From: UBA2287 sp037442025
Lineage (GTDB): Bacteria; Bacteroidota; Bacteroidia; Bacteroidales; Tenuifilaceae
Assembly: GCA_037442025.1 (NCBI GenBank)
Contig: JBBIRB010000010.1
Span: forward strand, 1-64,000
DNA length: 64,000 nucleotides
Reading direction: 5' to 3'
The position numbers and the translations under genes were made by a program. Each line of letters opens with the position of its first letter. The stretch's first letter is position 1. Of the stretch, positions 44,648 to 53,219 are shown in pieces. Below the pieces are notes generated by a model. The model had not been told where the DNA came from, searched no databases, and saw nothing but the letters and a program-made list of their open reading frames with translations.

Positions 44648-46756
44648 ATGAAAAAACTATTAGTTGTATTTATTCCTTTGGCCATGCTAACCATTGGTTG
44701 TAGCCAGAAACCCGAACATGAAAATCCATTTTTTAATGAATGGAAAACACCCTTTGGGGTTCCGCCCTTCGATAAAATTCTGAATGCACACTACCTCCCT
44801 GCATACGAGGAGGCTGTGGTGCAGCACAAGGCCGAAATTGAAGCAATTATTGCCAACACCGACGAGCCTACCTTTAAAAATACAATTATTGCTTACGATG
44901 CTTCGGGTGAAATGCTGAAAAAAGTGAGCGCAGTTTTTGGTGGGCTTCGTGGAGCCAATACCAACGACGAAATGCAGGCAATAGCTAAGGAGGTTACACC
45001 AAAAATTACTGCTCACTACAACGAAATAACTCTTAACCAGGACCTATTTGGACGCATAAAGAAGGTTTACGACAACCGCGCCAATCTAAAACTCGACGTG
45101 GAGCAAATGCGTTTGGTTGAAAAAATGTACAGAGACTTTGAACGCAATGGTGCTGCACTTCCCGAGGATAAACGCATTGAGTTGAAGGCCCTCAATGAGC
45201 GCATGGCCATGATTTCGCTTACGCTCAACCAAAACCTTCTTAAAGAAAATAACGGATTCAAACTGGTTGTTGATAAAAAGGAGGACCTTGTTGGGCTTCC
45301 CGAGAACTTAGTTAGTACCGCAGCCGAACTGGCCAAAAAGGCGGGAATGGAAGGTAAGTGGGTTTTCGATTTGTCGAAACCCAGCTGGATTCCTTTCCTT
45401 CAGTCGTCTCCCCGTCGCGACCTGCGCGAAAAACTTTACAGGGGCTACTTTATGCGTGGCGACAATAATAACGAGTTCGATAACAAAAAACTTTTTGCCG
45501 AGCTGCTTACTCTGCGTCAGCAAATGGCTAAAATGCTCGGTTACGAAACCTATGCGCACTACTTCACCGACGACCAAATGGCCAAAACGCCTGAAAACGT
45601 GTACGACTTTTTAACAAAAGTATGGACTCCCGCTCTTGAACGTGCAAAAACGGAACGTGCCGATATGCAAGCCATTATCGACCGCGAAGGGGGTAAGTTC
45701 AAACTCGAATCGTGGGACTGGTGGTACTATGCCGAAAAGGTTCGTAAAGAGAAATACGACCTCGACGAGGAGCAAATAAAACCCTACTTAACGCTCGATA
45801 ACGTAAAGAACGGTTGCTTCTATTTGGCTAACAAATTGTACGGCCTCACATTTAAGAAACGCCCCGAAATACCCGTTTACCACCCCGAAGTGGAAGCTTA
45901 CGAGGTAATCGATAATGACGGAAAGCATCTTTCAATACTCTATATCGACCCACATCCACGCCCCGGAGCTAAAGGAGGTGGAGCATGGTGCGGTACGTAT
46001 CGTTCGGGTTCGTGGGAAAAAGGAAAACGCGTAAGTCCTGTTGTTACTATTGTTATGAACTTTACCCGTCCTGCTGGCGATAAGCCCGCAATGCTTACCT
46101 GGGACGAAACGGAAACCTATTTCCACGAGTTTGGCCATGCGCTTCATAACTTCTTTGCCAACGGCAGGTATAATCGTACCGCTCGCAGCGTTCCCCGCGA
46201 TTTTGTAGAGCTTCCCTCGCAGGTTTGCGAAAGTTGGGCTGGCGAACCCGAAGTGCTAAAAGTGTATGCCAAGCATTACGAAACCGGTGAGCCGATGCCC
46301 GACGAGCTGATTGCCAAACTTCAAAATGCTTCGCATTTCAATCAGGGCTTTGCCACTGTTGAGTACACTGCTGCAGCTATATTGGATATGGATTGGCATA
46401 CCAATAAAAGTGTAACCAACGATATTGACGTGAACGCTTTTGAAAAAGCCTCGTTGGACCGCATTGGCTTAATAAACGAAATTATTCCCCGTTACCGCAC
46501 TTCAAACTTCGGTCATATATTCGGTAGCGGTTACGCCTCGGGTTACTACGTTTACATGTGGGCTGGCGTTCTCGATGCCGATGCATACCAGGCGTTTGTT
46601 GAGAGCGGCGATTTGTTTAACCAGGATTTGGCTGCCAAATTCCGTAAGCACATCATGGCCGAAAACTCAATGGGCGAAGGAATGGAGCAATACCTAAAGT
46701 TCCGTGGTCAAGAGCCTTCTATCGATGCTTTGCTAAAGCAAAGAGGACTGAAATAG
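44648..46756 (+). CDS. M3-family metallopeptidase (Dcp/oligopeptidase A type), lipoprotein
   Basis: The start ATG at 44648 gives a lipoprotein signal (MKKLLVVFIPLAMLTIGC), so the enzyme is probably periplasmic and membrane-linked. The 702-residue protein has the zinc site HEFGH (493-497), in ETYFHEFGHALHNFF, with a downstream Glu. These features match peptidyl-dipeptidase Dcp and oligopeptidase A, which cut short peptides. It is a single gene followed by a strong terminator. It probably degrades peptides for nutrition or recycling. Confidence 0.93.
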   Translation: MKKLLVVFIPLAMLTIGCSQKPEHENPFFNEWKTPFGVPPFDKILNAHYLPAYEEAVVQHKAEIEAIIANTDEPTFKNTIIAYDASGEMLKKVSAVFGGLRGANTNDEMQAIAKEVTPKITAHYNEITLNQDLFGRIKKVYDNRANLKLDVEQMRLVEKMYRDFERNGAALPEDKRIELKALNERMAMISLTLNQNLLKENNGFKLVVDKKEDLVGLPENLVSTAAELAKKAGMEGKWVFDLSKPSWIPFLQSSPRRDLREKLYRGYFMRGDNNNEFDNKKLFAELLTLRQQMAKMLGYETYAHYFTDDQMAKTPENVYDFLTKVWTPALERAKTERADMQAIIDREGGKFKLESWDWWYYAEKVRKEKYDLDEEQIKPYLTLDNVKNGCFYLANKLYGLTFKKRPEIPVYHPEVEAYEVIDNDGKHLSILYIDPHPRPGAKGGGAWCGTYRSGSWEKGKRVSPVVTIVMNFTRPAGDKPAMLTWDETETYFHEFGHALHNFFANGRYNRTARSVPRDFVELPSQVCESWAGEPEVLKVYAKHYETGEPMPDELIAKLQNASHFNQGFATVEYTAAAILDMDWHTNKSVTNDIDVNAFEKASLDRIGLINEIIPRYRTSNFGHIFGSGYASGYYVYMWAGVLDADAYQAFVESGDLFNQDLAAKFRKHIMAENSMGEGMEQYLKFRGQEPSIDALLKQRGLK

Positions 46757-46772
46757 TATTGATATATATTTT

Positions 46773-46810
46773 AAAAGAAACCGTCCCAATTTCTCGGGAC
46801 GGTTTCTTTT
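46773..46810. terminator. bidirectional terminator between M3 peptidase and katG
   Basis: A 15-base perfect stem, AAAAGAAACCGTCCC (46773-46787) with GGGACGGTTTCTTTT (46796-46810), lies between two convergent genes and ends in T runs on both strands. Confidence 0.9.
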
Positions 46811-46843
46811 TATAATATGCTACTAGTTCGATGCCGTTGAATA

Positions 46844-49050
46844 TTAAACCAAGTCGAAACGATCAAGGTTCATTACTTTGGACCATGCTGCAACAAAGTC
46901 TTCAACAAATTTATGCTGCGCATCGGAACTACCGTAAACTTCGGCCAACGCCCTGAGTTCAGAGTTCGAACCAAAAATAAGATCGACACGGGTTGCTGTC
47001 CATTTAAGTTTACCTGTTTTCCTATCGTAACCCTCAAAGAGTTCATTTTCTTCCGAAGTGGGTTTCCAAACGGTGCTCATGTCGAGCAAATTCACAAAGA
47101 AATCGTTAGTAAGAACCTCGGTTTTGGAAGTGAAAACTCCATGCTTCGAACCATCCCAGTTAGCGCCAAGCACTCGCATGCCCCCAATAAGCACGGTCAT
47201 TTCGGGAGCCGAAAGGGTTAGCAGTTGGGCCTTATCAACCAGAAGTTCCTCAGTTGCCACCGAAAACTTGTTCTTCAAGTAATTCCTGAATCCATCGGCA
47301 ATTGGCTCCATTACGGCAAATGAAATGGCATCGGTTTGCTCCTGTGTGGCATCCATTCGCCCGGGAGTGAAGGGTACATTTATGTTATGCCCTGCATCTT
47401 TGGCGGCTTTTTCAACTGCTGCGCAACCTCCAAGCACAATCAAATCGGCTAACGAAACCTTCCTGTTGCCCTTCTGCTCCTTATTAAAATCTGTTTGGAT
47501 GCGCTCTAAGGTTTTCATCACTTTATCGAGCAATGCAGGGTTATTAACTTTCCAATTCTTTTGTGGTTCCAATCGAACTCGAGCCCCATTGGCCCCACCT
47601 CTTCTGTCGGAGTCCCTGAAGGTTGAAGCAGAAGCCCAAGCAGTTAATACCAGCTGCGATACCGTTAGCCCCGACTTTAAAATGGCTGCTTTCAAACTAG
47701 CAATGTCTTTCTCGTCAATAAGTTCGTGATTAACCTTTGGGATTGGGTCTTGCCAAATGAGGGTTTCCTTAGGCACTTCGGGGCCTAGGTAGCAAGCAAT
47801 TGGCCCCATATCGCGATGCGTGAGTTTGAACCATGCGCGTGCAAAGGCATCGGCAAATTGATCGGGATTTTCAAGGAACCGGCGCGAAATTTTTTCGTAT
47901 TCTGGATCAAACCGTAAAGCAAGGTCTGTAGTAAGCATCATGGGTGCATGCTTTTTCGATGGGTCGTGAGCATCGGGCACTGTGTCGGCTCCGCCGTTGT
48001 GTTTAGGCTTCCACTGGTGGGCTCCTGCGGGACTCTTGGTGAGTTCCCATTCGTAACCAAAAAGGTTCCAAAAGAAATTGTTGCTCCATTTCGTGGGCGA
48101 TGAGGTCCAGGCTCCTTCGAGCCCGCTCGAAATGGTGTCGCTGCCCTTGCCTTTTCCAAATTTGCTGCTCCAACCTAGTCCTTGCTCTGTAATAGGAGCT
48201 GCCTCGGGCTCGGGGCCCACGTTTGCAGCATCGCCTGCGCCATGGCATTTCCCAAAGGTATGGCCCCCGGCAATAAGGGCAACGGTTTCCTCATCGTTCA
48301 TGGCCATTCGTGCAAATGTCTCTCGAATGTCTTTTGCTGCTGCCAATGGGTCGGGGTTGCCATTGGGCCCTTCGGGGTTAACGTATATCAACCCCATTTG
48401 CACGGCTGCTAAAGGATTGTCGAGATCTCTCTCCCCTGTGTATCGCTTATCGCCCAACCATTCGGTTTCCGATCCCCAGTATACGTCCTCCTCGGGTTCC
48501 CAAACATCTTCACGACCGCCGGCAAAACCAAAGGTTTTAAAGCCCATCGATTCAAGAGCCACATTGCCTGTGAGTATCATCAGGTCAGCCCAAGAAATTT
48601 TTTGACCATATTTCTGTTTTATGGGCCAAAGCAACCTCCGTGCTTTGTCGAGGTTAACATTGTCGGGCCAACTATTGAGCGGTGCGAAGCGTTGCTGTCC
48701 CCCTCGCGCACCGCCTCTCCCGTCGCCAGTACGATATGTGCCGCACTATGCCATGCCATTCGAATAAAGAAAGGACCATAATGACCAAAGTCGGCAGGCC
48801 ACCATTCCTGGGAGTCGGTCATTAGTTTGCGCAAATCTTCCTTAATGGCTTTTAAATCCAGCTTTTTAAACTCTTCGGTGTATTTAAATTTTTTACCCAT
48901 AGGGTTTGATGCAGGGGAGTGCTGGCGAAGAATATTAAGTTTAAGCTGATTGGGCCACCAGTCGCGGTTTTTGGTTCCGCCACCTCCCATGCCGTGCCTG
49001 CTGGTTGCTCCAGTAACGGGGCACTTGCTAATTTTTTCGGAGTTTGTCAT
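46844..49050 (-). pseudogene. katG: catalase-peroxidase KatG, broken by a one-base frameshift
   Basis: KatG destroys hydrogen peroxide with a heme. The N-terminal frame starts at 49050 and has the distal-pocket motif RMAWHSA, then leaves the correct frame at about 48741. The next frame continues as GTYRTGDGRGGARGGQQR and on to the C-terminus at 46844. Restoring one base (GCGGCACA would be GCGGGCACA, a G run of three cut to two) gives about 735 residues, the usual length. Other KatG features are intact: VYWGSETEWL and AAVQMGLIY, which hold the Tyr and Met of the Trp-Tyr-Met adduct; the proximal His in GGHTFGKCHGAG; and a C-terminal second domain. It follows perR by 18 bases. Confidence 0.9.
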
Positions 49051-49068
49051 TTTTTTATTTTATTAGTG

Positions 49069-49491
49069 TTAGTTTGTGTCAGTAAATTTTCCAATTACCT
49101 GTAGCCTAATGTCTTCAATATGAAAATTAGGAATACCCTTGTTTTTAAAAAACTCTGAGAGCAAATGGTTCAGCTCTTCATCGTTATAATTCTCAATGCG
49201 ATCCGATTTTGAGCAATATAGGTGATGATGGTTTTCGAGAATTGCATCGTACCGCATAATATCCTTTTCGGTTTTTACCCTTTTTATCAAACCGCTTTCG
49301 GTTAAGGCATCTAAAACTTTGTAAACGGTAGCAGTAGAAATGTTTGGATGGCTCTTTCTGATGAAATCAATAATGTTATCAGCGCTCGGATGATTATTAA
49401 GCTTAAGTATTGCTTCAAAAATGGCTATCCGCTGGGGTGTAACTTTTAGTCCCTTCTCTTCAATTTTTCGACTTATATCTTCAACGCTCAT
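49069..49491 (-). CDS. perR: PerR/Fur-family peroxide-response repressor
   Basis: The 140-residue protein has the Fur-type winged helix (VTPQRIAIFEAILKLNNHPS, ISTATVYKVLDALTESGLIK) and the metal-sensing HHHLYC region. It lacks the second Cys of the usual CxxC (reads CSKSD) and the C-terminal Cys pair, so the structural zinc site is missing. It lies directly upstream of katG and shares the operon, and an inverted repeat of the PerR-box form overlaps its transcript start. A peroxide-sensing role is therefore likely; iron or zinc sensing is the alternative. Confidence 0.87.
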   Translation of the reverse strand: MSVEDISRKIEEKGLKVTPQRIAIFEAILKLNNHPSADNIIDFIRKSHPNISTATVYKVLDALTESGLIKRVKTEKDIMRYDAILENHHHLYCSKSDRIENYNDEELNHLLSEFFKNKGIPNFHIEDIRLQVIGKFTDTN

Positions 49492-49507
49492 AAAATAATT
49501 ATCAAAA

Positions 49508-49520
49508 GAGAATAATTCTC
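49508..49520 (-). promoter_or_regulatory. PerR-box-like operator of perR-katG
   Basis: GAGAAT-A-ATTCTC is a perfect 6-1-6 inverted repeat (nearly 7-1-7) 17-29 bases before the perR start codon. It has the same form as Fur/PerR boxes and shares the AGAAYAATTCT core with the box near doxX. Confidence 0.7.
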
Positions 49521-49529
49521 GTTAGAAAA

Positions 49530-49561
49530 CAAATATAATCTATTTGTAACACAAAGTCAAT
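49530..49561 (-). promoter_or_regulatory. perR-katG promoter
   Basis: On the leftward strand ATTG (plus 49558-49561) is followed after 20 bases by TATATTTG (plus 49530-49537), a full TAnnTTTG match. The expected start lies just upstream of the PerR box, so bound repressor would block transcription. Confidence 0.6.
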
Positions 49562-49645
49562 AGGGTGGACTTTTTATAATCAATGTTTTCAATGGTTTCT
49601 CATTAATTCCCTTTCAAAATTAGAGTCGTAGTCACTAAAAAATAT

Positions 49646-49660
49646 TTAGAACAATTCTAA
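49646..49660 (+). promoter_or_regulatory. PerR-box-like operator upstream of doxX
   Basis: TTAGAAC-A-ATTCTAA (49646-49660) is a 7-1-7 inverted repeat with six of seven pairs, 46 bases before the DoxX start codon. Its AGAACAATTCT core matches AGAATAATTCT of the perR-katG box at one base different. Confidence 0.62.
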
Positions 49661-49706
49661 ACAAATCTTTCAAGGGTGTGTTATTTATGTAACACAAGAG
49701 AAGGTT

Positions 49707-50174
49707 ATGGATAACATCAATAATATTCAACAATCGGTTGAGCGGAGCGCTCAACAGTGGATGCAGCGCAATGGGGTTAACTTGCTGCGCATAAGTATAG
49801 GGGTTGTCTTTTTTTGGTTTGGCATGCTCAAGTTTTTTCCCGGTGTAAGCCCTGCGCAGGATTTGGCTGCCCGAACCATTACCCAATTAACCTTTGGGTT
49901 GCTTACTCCATCCGTTGCAGTAACTATACTGGCTCTTTGGGAATGCCTTATAGGAATAGGTTTTATTTTGGGAAAATTCCAAAAGGCAACCCTTTTACTT
50001 CTGTTTTTACAAATGATAGGTACCTTCACTCCCGTGTTTCTTTTCCCAAACGAAGTTTTTACTGCCATCCCTTTTGCTCCAACACTTGAGGGACAATATA
50101 TTATTAAAAACATTGTAATTGTGAGTGCGGGGTTTGTATTGGGTGCCACAGTTTTTGGGAAAAAGCACCGATGA
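49707..50174 (+). CDS. DoxX-family membrane protein
   Basis: The 155-residue protein has about four hydrophobic helices and the DoxX-like pattern LLRISIGVVFFWFGMLKFFPG near the start and ALWECLIGIGFILGKFQ in the middle. DoxX proteins are often part of oxidative-stress membrane complexes in other bacteria. Here it is divergent from perR-katG, with its own PerR-like box, so it may belong to the peroxide response. It is 61 bases before mnmA, in the same direction. Confidence 0.82.
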   Translation: MDNINNIQQSVERSAQQWMQRNGVNLLRISIGVVFFWFGMLKFFPGVSPAQDLAARTITQLTFGLLTPSVAVTILALWECLIGIGFILGKFQKATLLLLFLQMIGTFTPVFLFPNEVFTAIPFAPTLEGQYIIKNIVIVSAGFVLGATVFGKKHR

Positions 50175-50235
50175 ATTGGAGTAGGGTATATTTAACTTCC
50201 AGTTTCATTATCTTTGCGGTTGTAATAAAAATGAA

Positions 50236-51408
50236 ATGCAAAGAGTAGTTGTTGGACTTTCCGGTGGAGTTGATTCGAGCGTTGCGGCTTATTTGCTAAA
50301 GCAGCAAGGTTTCGAAGTGGTTGCTTTGTTTATGAAGAACTGGCACGATAAAACAGGTCTGCTAAAGGCCGAATGCCCGTTTGATGAGGATGTAGACTTT
50401 GCGAAAATGGTTGCCCGAAAACTGGAAATGCCATTTCATATCGTCGATTTGAGCGAGCAGTATCGCAAGCGTGTAGTCGATTATATGTTTAGTGAGTATC
50501 AGCAGGGTCGAACTCCAAATCCCGATGTGCTATGCAATCGCGAAATAAAATTCGACGAATTTTTAAAAGCCGCCCTGGCTTTAGGTGCCGACTTTGTTGC
50601 AACTGGCCACTATTGCCGAAAAGAAGTTATTAATGTAAATGGCGATGAAACGTATAGGTTGCTTGCCGGTGTCGACCCTAATAAGGATCAAAGCTACTTT
50701 TTATGCCAGTTAAGCCAGCAACAGCTTGCAAAAGCCCTTTTTCCTGTTGGAGGCCTCTTAAAACCCGAGGTGCGCGAAATTGCCTCTTTACTTGGCTTGG
50801 CTACCGCCGAGCGGAAGGATTCACAAGGAATTTGCTTTGTCGGTAAAGTTGATTTACCTGTGTTTCTTCAACAAAAATTGGCTGCGAAAAAGGGGAGCAT
50901 AATTGAAATTCCAACTTCACGCTATAGTACGTTGAACGCGCCTGCCGAGGGAGACTTTAAAGCCCTTTCAGCTCCTGTTAAATACAAACCCACCGATGGT
51001 AAGATTGTTGGCACTCATAACGGAGCCCATTTCTTTACCATTGGACAGCGAAAGGGTTTAAATGTGGGTGGCACGCCCGAACCCCTGTTTGTAATCGATA
51101 CCGATGTGGAGAGTAATGTTGTTTACGTAGGCCAAGGACAGGAACATCCTGGTTTGTTTCGTAAGGGGTTGTTAGTACCAACTGATCAAATTCATTGGGT
51201 TCGCCCCGATTTACAGCTCGAAAATGGCCAAACCATCGAACTGCTTGTTCGAATTCGTTACCGTCAGCCCTTGCAAGCGGCAACATTGATTATGAAAACC
51301 GAAGGGCTTTATATTCTTTTTGCTGAACCTCAGAGGGGAATCACTCCCGGCCAGTTTGCCGCATGGTATGCCAACGACGAACTGATTGGGTCGGGTGTAA
51401 TTTTGTAG
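50236..51408 (+). CDS. mnmA: tRNA 2-thiouridylase MnmA
   Basis: MnmA thiolates the wobble uridine of Lys, Glu and Gln tRNAs in the cytoplasm. The 390-residue protein has the PP-loop VGLSGGVDSSVAAYLL, the first catalytic Cys in TPNPDVLCNREIKF and the second Cys in DSQGICFVGKVDL. The C-terminal tRNA-binding domain is complete (HWVRPDLQLENGQ, EPQRGITPGQFA). A TATCTTTG (50209-50216) upstream matches the -7 consensus TAnnTTTG, suggesting its own promoter. A mobile element follows. Confidence 0.95.
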   Translation: MQRVVVGLSGGVDSSVAAYLLKQQGFEVVALFMKNWHDKTGLLKAECPFDEDVDFAKMVARKLEMPFHIVDLSEQYRKRVVDYMFSEYQQGRTPNPDVLCNREIKFDEFLKAALALGADFVATGHYCRKEVINVNGDETYRLLAGVDPNKDQSYFLCQLSQQQLAKALFPVGGLLKPEVREIASLLGLATAERKDSQGICFVGKVDLPVFLQQKLAAKKGSIIEIPTSRYSTLNAPAEGDFKALSAPVKYKPTDGKIVGTHNGAHFFTIGQRKGLNVGGTPEPLFVIDTDVESNVVYVGQGQEHPGLFRKGLLVPTDQIHWVRPDLQLENGQTIELLVRIRYRQPLQAATLIMKTEGLYILFAEPQRGITPGQFAAWYANDELIGSGVIL

Positions 51409-51464
51409 GGTTTAATGTTATTCATTATCTGCTGAAAACAAGTATATTTTTTCGAGTATTTGTA

Positions 51465-51473
51465 ATTAATATT
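51465..51473. repeat. left copy of 9-bp target-site duplication
   Basis: ATTAATATT at 51465-51473 is repeated exactly at 51833-51841, flanking the element at 51474-51832. Confidence 0.75.
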
Positions 51474-51619
51474 CATTAGTGTCCGATTAAATTTTTTGAA
51501 TTTACATGAATACGTTTGTATATAAGGAAATCGGTAGTTTTCTGCTTATTGGGGGGTCGCTTTCCGCCTCAGAGAAACGTTAGTTCTTTGATTCCATAAG
51601 AAATTATAATGATATCAAA

Positions 51620-51725
51620 AATTTCCGTTAAGAAAATCAGATTAATGGACGTTAAGAAATCCGGGCTGTTTGAGCGAAGCGAGTTCCCGGATTTTAGTCA
51701 ATTAATCTGATTTTTAGGAAATTAT
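51620..51725. repeat. long interrupted hairpin inside the MITE
   Basis: Pairs AATTTCC (51621-51627) with GGAAATT (51718-51724), AAAATCAGATTAAT (51633-51646) with ATTAATCTGATTTT (51701-51714), and AAATCCGGG (51657-51665) with CCCGGATTT (51686-51694) make one nested structure of about 106 bases. The loop contains TTTGAGCGAAGCGAG. Confidence 0.65.
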
Positions 51726-51745
51726 CTGCCGCGGCGGCATTTTTT

Positions 51746-51777
51746 CTTACTTTTTTTTGCTGTAGAAAAAAAGTAAG
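51746..51777. repeat. perfect 12-bp hairpin inside the MITE
   Basis: CTTACTTTTTTT (51746-51757) pairs perfectly with AAAAAAAGTAAG (51766-51777) around TGCTGTAG. It may also act as a terminator. Confidence 0.6.
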
Positions 51778-51832
51778 AGCCCGTGCGGCTTGAGCGCTAA
51801 AACCAGCAATGATTTTTTATCGGACAATAGTG

Positions 51833-51841
51833 ATTAATATT
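51833..51841. repeat. right copy of 9-bp target-site duplication
   Basis: ATTAATATT at 51833-51841, identical to 51465-51473. Only 104 bases separate it from the PsiE start codon. Confidence 0.75.
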
Positions 51842-51945
51842 AAAAGTTTGAAAAGCCATAGAAAGAAATCCTGCAGTTAAAAAATCTTCTTTATAAATAC
51901 CAGCGAATCCTTCAGAAGTTTATTATCGTTCTGCTTCTGCTTGTT

Positions 51946-52338
51946 ATGTCGTTAATTCTGCTTGTTGCAACGTTCGATTTGGCGCTATATATCATTAAGA
52001 ACATGTTTCAGCAGGATTTCATGCTGTTTTCAGTGGATGCCCTTGGTGAACTGTTCGGAATATTTCTAGTTATTCTTATTGGAGTTGAATTGCTTCAGGC
52101 GGTTAAGGCGTTTCTCGAGGAGGAAATAGTTCCTGTTGAAATTGTAGTTTTGGTTGCCATTATTGCAATTGCACGCAAGGTAATTGTGTGGGAATTCAAG
52201 GAACTTTCGGCCATGGAAACTTTTGCCCTATCGGGCATGATGCTGGTTTTAGCAATTACATACTTCCTTATTAAGCACACCGACCATAAGTGCCGAATTA
52301 GTTTAAAGAGCGAAAAGAAGGAATTAGAGCAGAAGTAG
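51946..52338 (+). CDS. PsiE-family membrane protein
   Basis: The 130-residue protein matches the phosphate-starvation-inducible PsiE family: LIGVELLQAVKAFLEEEIV, VLVAIIAIARKVIVWEFKEL and LAITYFLIK, with about four membrane helices. The ATG at 51946 falls inside the first helix. The same frame extends upstream to a stop at 51859-51861 and reads KEILQLKNLLYKYQRI, which looks like the normal N-terminus, but it has no ATG, GTG or TTG. Either a CTG (51871) is used or a base near 51860 is wrong (an ATAG that would be ATG). Confidence 0.8.
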   Translation: MSLILLVATFDLALYIIKNMFQQDFMLFSVDALGELFGIFLVILIGVELLQAVKAFLEEEIVPVEIVVLVAIIAIARKVIVWEFKELSAMETFALSGMMLVLAITYFLIKHTDHKCRISLKSEKKELEQK

Positions 52339-52346
52339 TAAACTGT

Positions 52347-53075
52347 TTAAACCCTTTGGCTGTTGGCAAATTCTATTGCCTTCTCGAAATTTTTTGGTTT
52401 ACCAACGTCAATCACAAAGTTGTTGGTAGTATCGTACCCGTAAATTAGGTTTTTGCTGCAAAGGCTAAGGTAGGCGTCTACTATTGAAAAGGGGCCGCTA
52501 GCGTGTATGTATTCAAAAATTTGGGGCGAAATTACATGGATACCAGCAAAGGCAAACGCTTTTAGTTCGCCTCGGTCCTTTGTGGGAATTATTTCCTTGC
52601 CCGTAAGGTTGTTTCGCCATCCAGAGAGCATCATGCGCCCATCGAACAGAAAGTGCCTCGAAGAGTCTCTTTGGCCAACGGCCAATGTGGCTAGTGCCAT
52701 TTTTTGCGAATGGGCATTAATCAGTTCGCGCAAATCGATATCCGACAGAATGTCGACATTATGAACCAGGAATGGTTCCTCACCATCGAGAAACGACTTT
52801 GCTTTTAAAAGGCCTCCGCCAGTGTCGAGCAGCCGGTTGCGTTCGTCCGATATTGTAATACGGCAGTTGAAAGTATTGCGGTTCAAATACTCCTCCACCA
52901 TGTCGGCAAAATGGTGAACATTAATGATAATATCGGTAATCCCCGATGTCGATAATTTTTCGATCACATGAGCAATGAGCGGTTTGCCTGCAACCTCAAC
53001 AAGCGCCTTAGGCCTATCGATGGTATAAGGCTGAAGTCGGGTACCCAAACCTGCTGCCAAAATCATTGCCTTCAT
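52347..53075 (-). CDS. sugar-1-phosphate nucleotidyltransferase, MurU-like
   Basis: The 242-residue protein has the nucleotidyltransferase start MILAAGLGTRLQPYTIDRPK with the conserved GxGxR...K pattern, the base-binding IINVHHFADMVEEYL and the metal-binding FLVHNVDIL region. MurU-type enzymes make UDP-MurNAc from MurNAc-1-P in cell-wall recycling. It shares an operon with the fused kinase-RapZ gene 53220-54653, and a MurNAc kinase is exactly what a MurU needs, so this pathway is likely. Other nucleotide-sugar roles are possible. Confidence 0.83.
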   Translation of the reverse strand: MKAMILAAGLGTRLQPYTIDRPKALVEVAGKPLIAHVIEKLSTSGITDIIINVHHFADMVEEYLNRNTFNCRITISDERNRLLDTGGGLLKAKSFLDGEEPFLVHNVDILSDIDLRELINAHSQKMALATLAVGQRDSSRHFLFDGRMMLSGWRNNLTGKEIIPTKDRGELKAFAFAGIHVISPQIFEYIHASGPFSIVDAYLSLCSKNLIYGYDTTNNFVIDVGKPKNFEKAIEFANSQRV

Positions 53076-53085
53076 GGGAATATGT

Positions 53086-53217
53086 CTATTTATTCTTTTC
53101 GGGTTTGCAAAGTTTCTTCGATTTGTCGGACAGTAAACCGCACTTTTTACAAACGTAGTCGTTTTTTTTCGAATCGTTTTTTTTCAGTTCCCCCTTTTCG
53201 CAAAGTTTTTTTGCCAT
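53086..53217 (-). CDS. 43-residue Lys/Cys-rich zinc-ribbon-like protein
   Basis: A short gene between the kinase-RapZ and MurU-like genes, 2 and 10 bases from them. It has CEKGELKKNDSKKN, then YVCKKCGLLSDKSKKLCKPE, giving four Cys that could bind one zinc (C6, C23, C26, C37). It is strongly basic (lysine-rich). The spacing and shared direction support it as a real operon member. Similar Lys/Cys-rich tiny proteins occur in other bacteria; its job here is unknown. Confidence 0.6.
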   Translation of the reverse strand: MAKKLCEKGELKKNDSKKNDYVCKKCGLLSDKSKKLCKPEKNK

Positions 53218-53219
53218 TT

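Larger units (their letters stand above)
51474..51832. mobile_element. 359-bp MITE-like element with terminal inverted repeats
   Basis: The ends are 18-base terminal inverted repeats that match at 15 positions: CATTAGTGTCCGATTAAA at the left and, read inward from the right end, CACTATTGTCCGATAAAA. Both sides carry the perfect direct repeat ATTAATATT, the mark of a transposase insertion; 9-base duplications are common for several IS families. No transposase or other open frame lies inside. Internal parts form two long hairpins (51620-51725 and 51746-51777). It is probably a non-autonomous relative of an IS whose transposase is elsewhere. It occupies most of the 537-base gap between mnmA and psiE. 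Confidence 0.75.

Noticed and set aside
48078..48605. 175-codon plus-strand frame
   Set aside because: It is antisense to katG, which is clearly the real gene.
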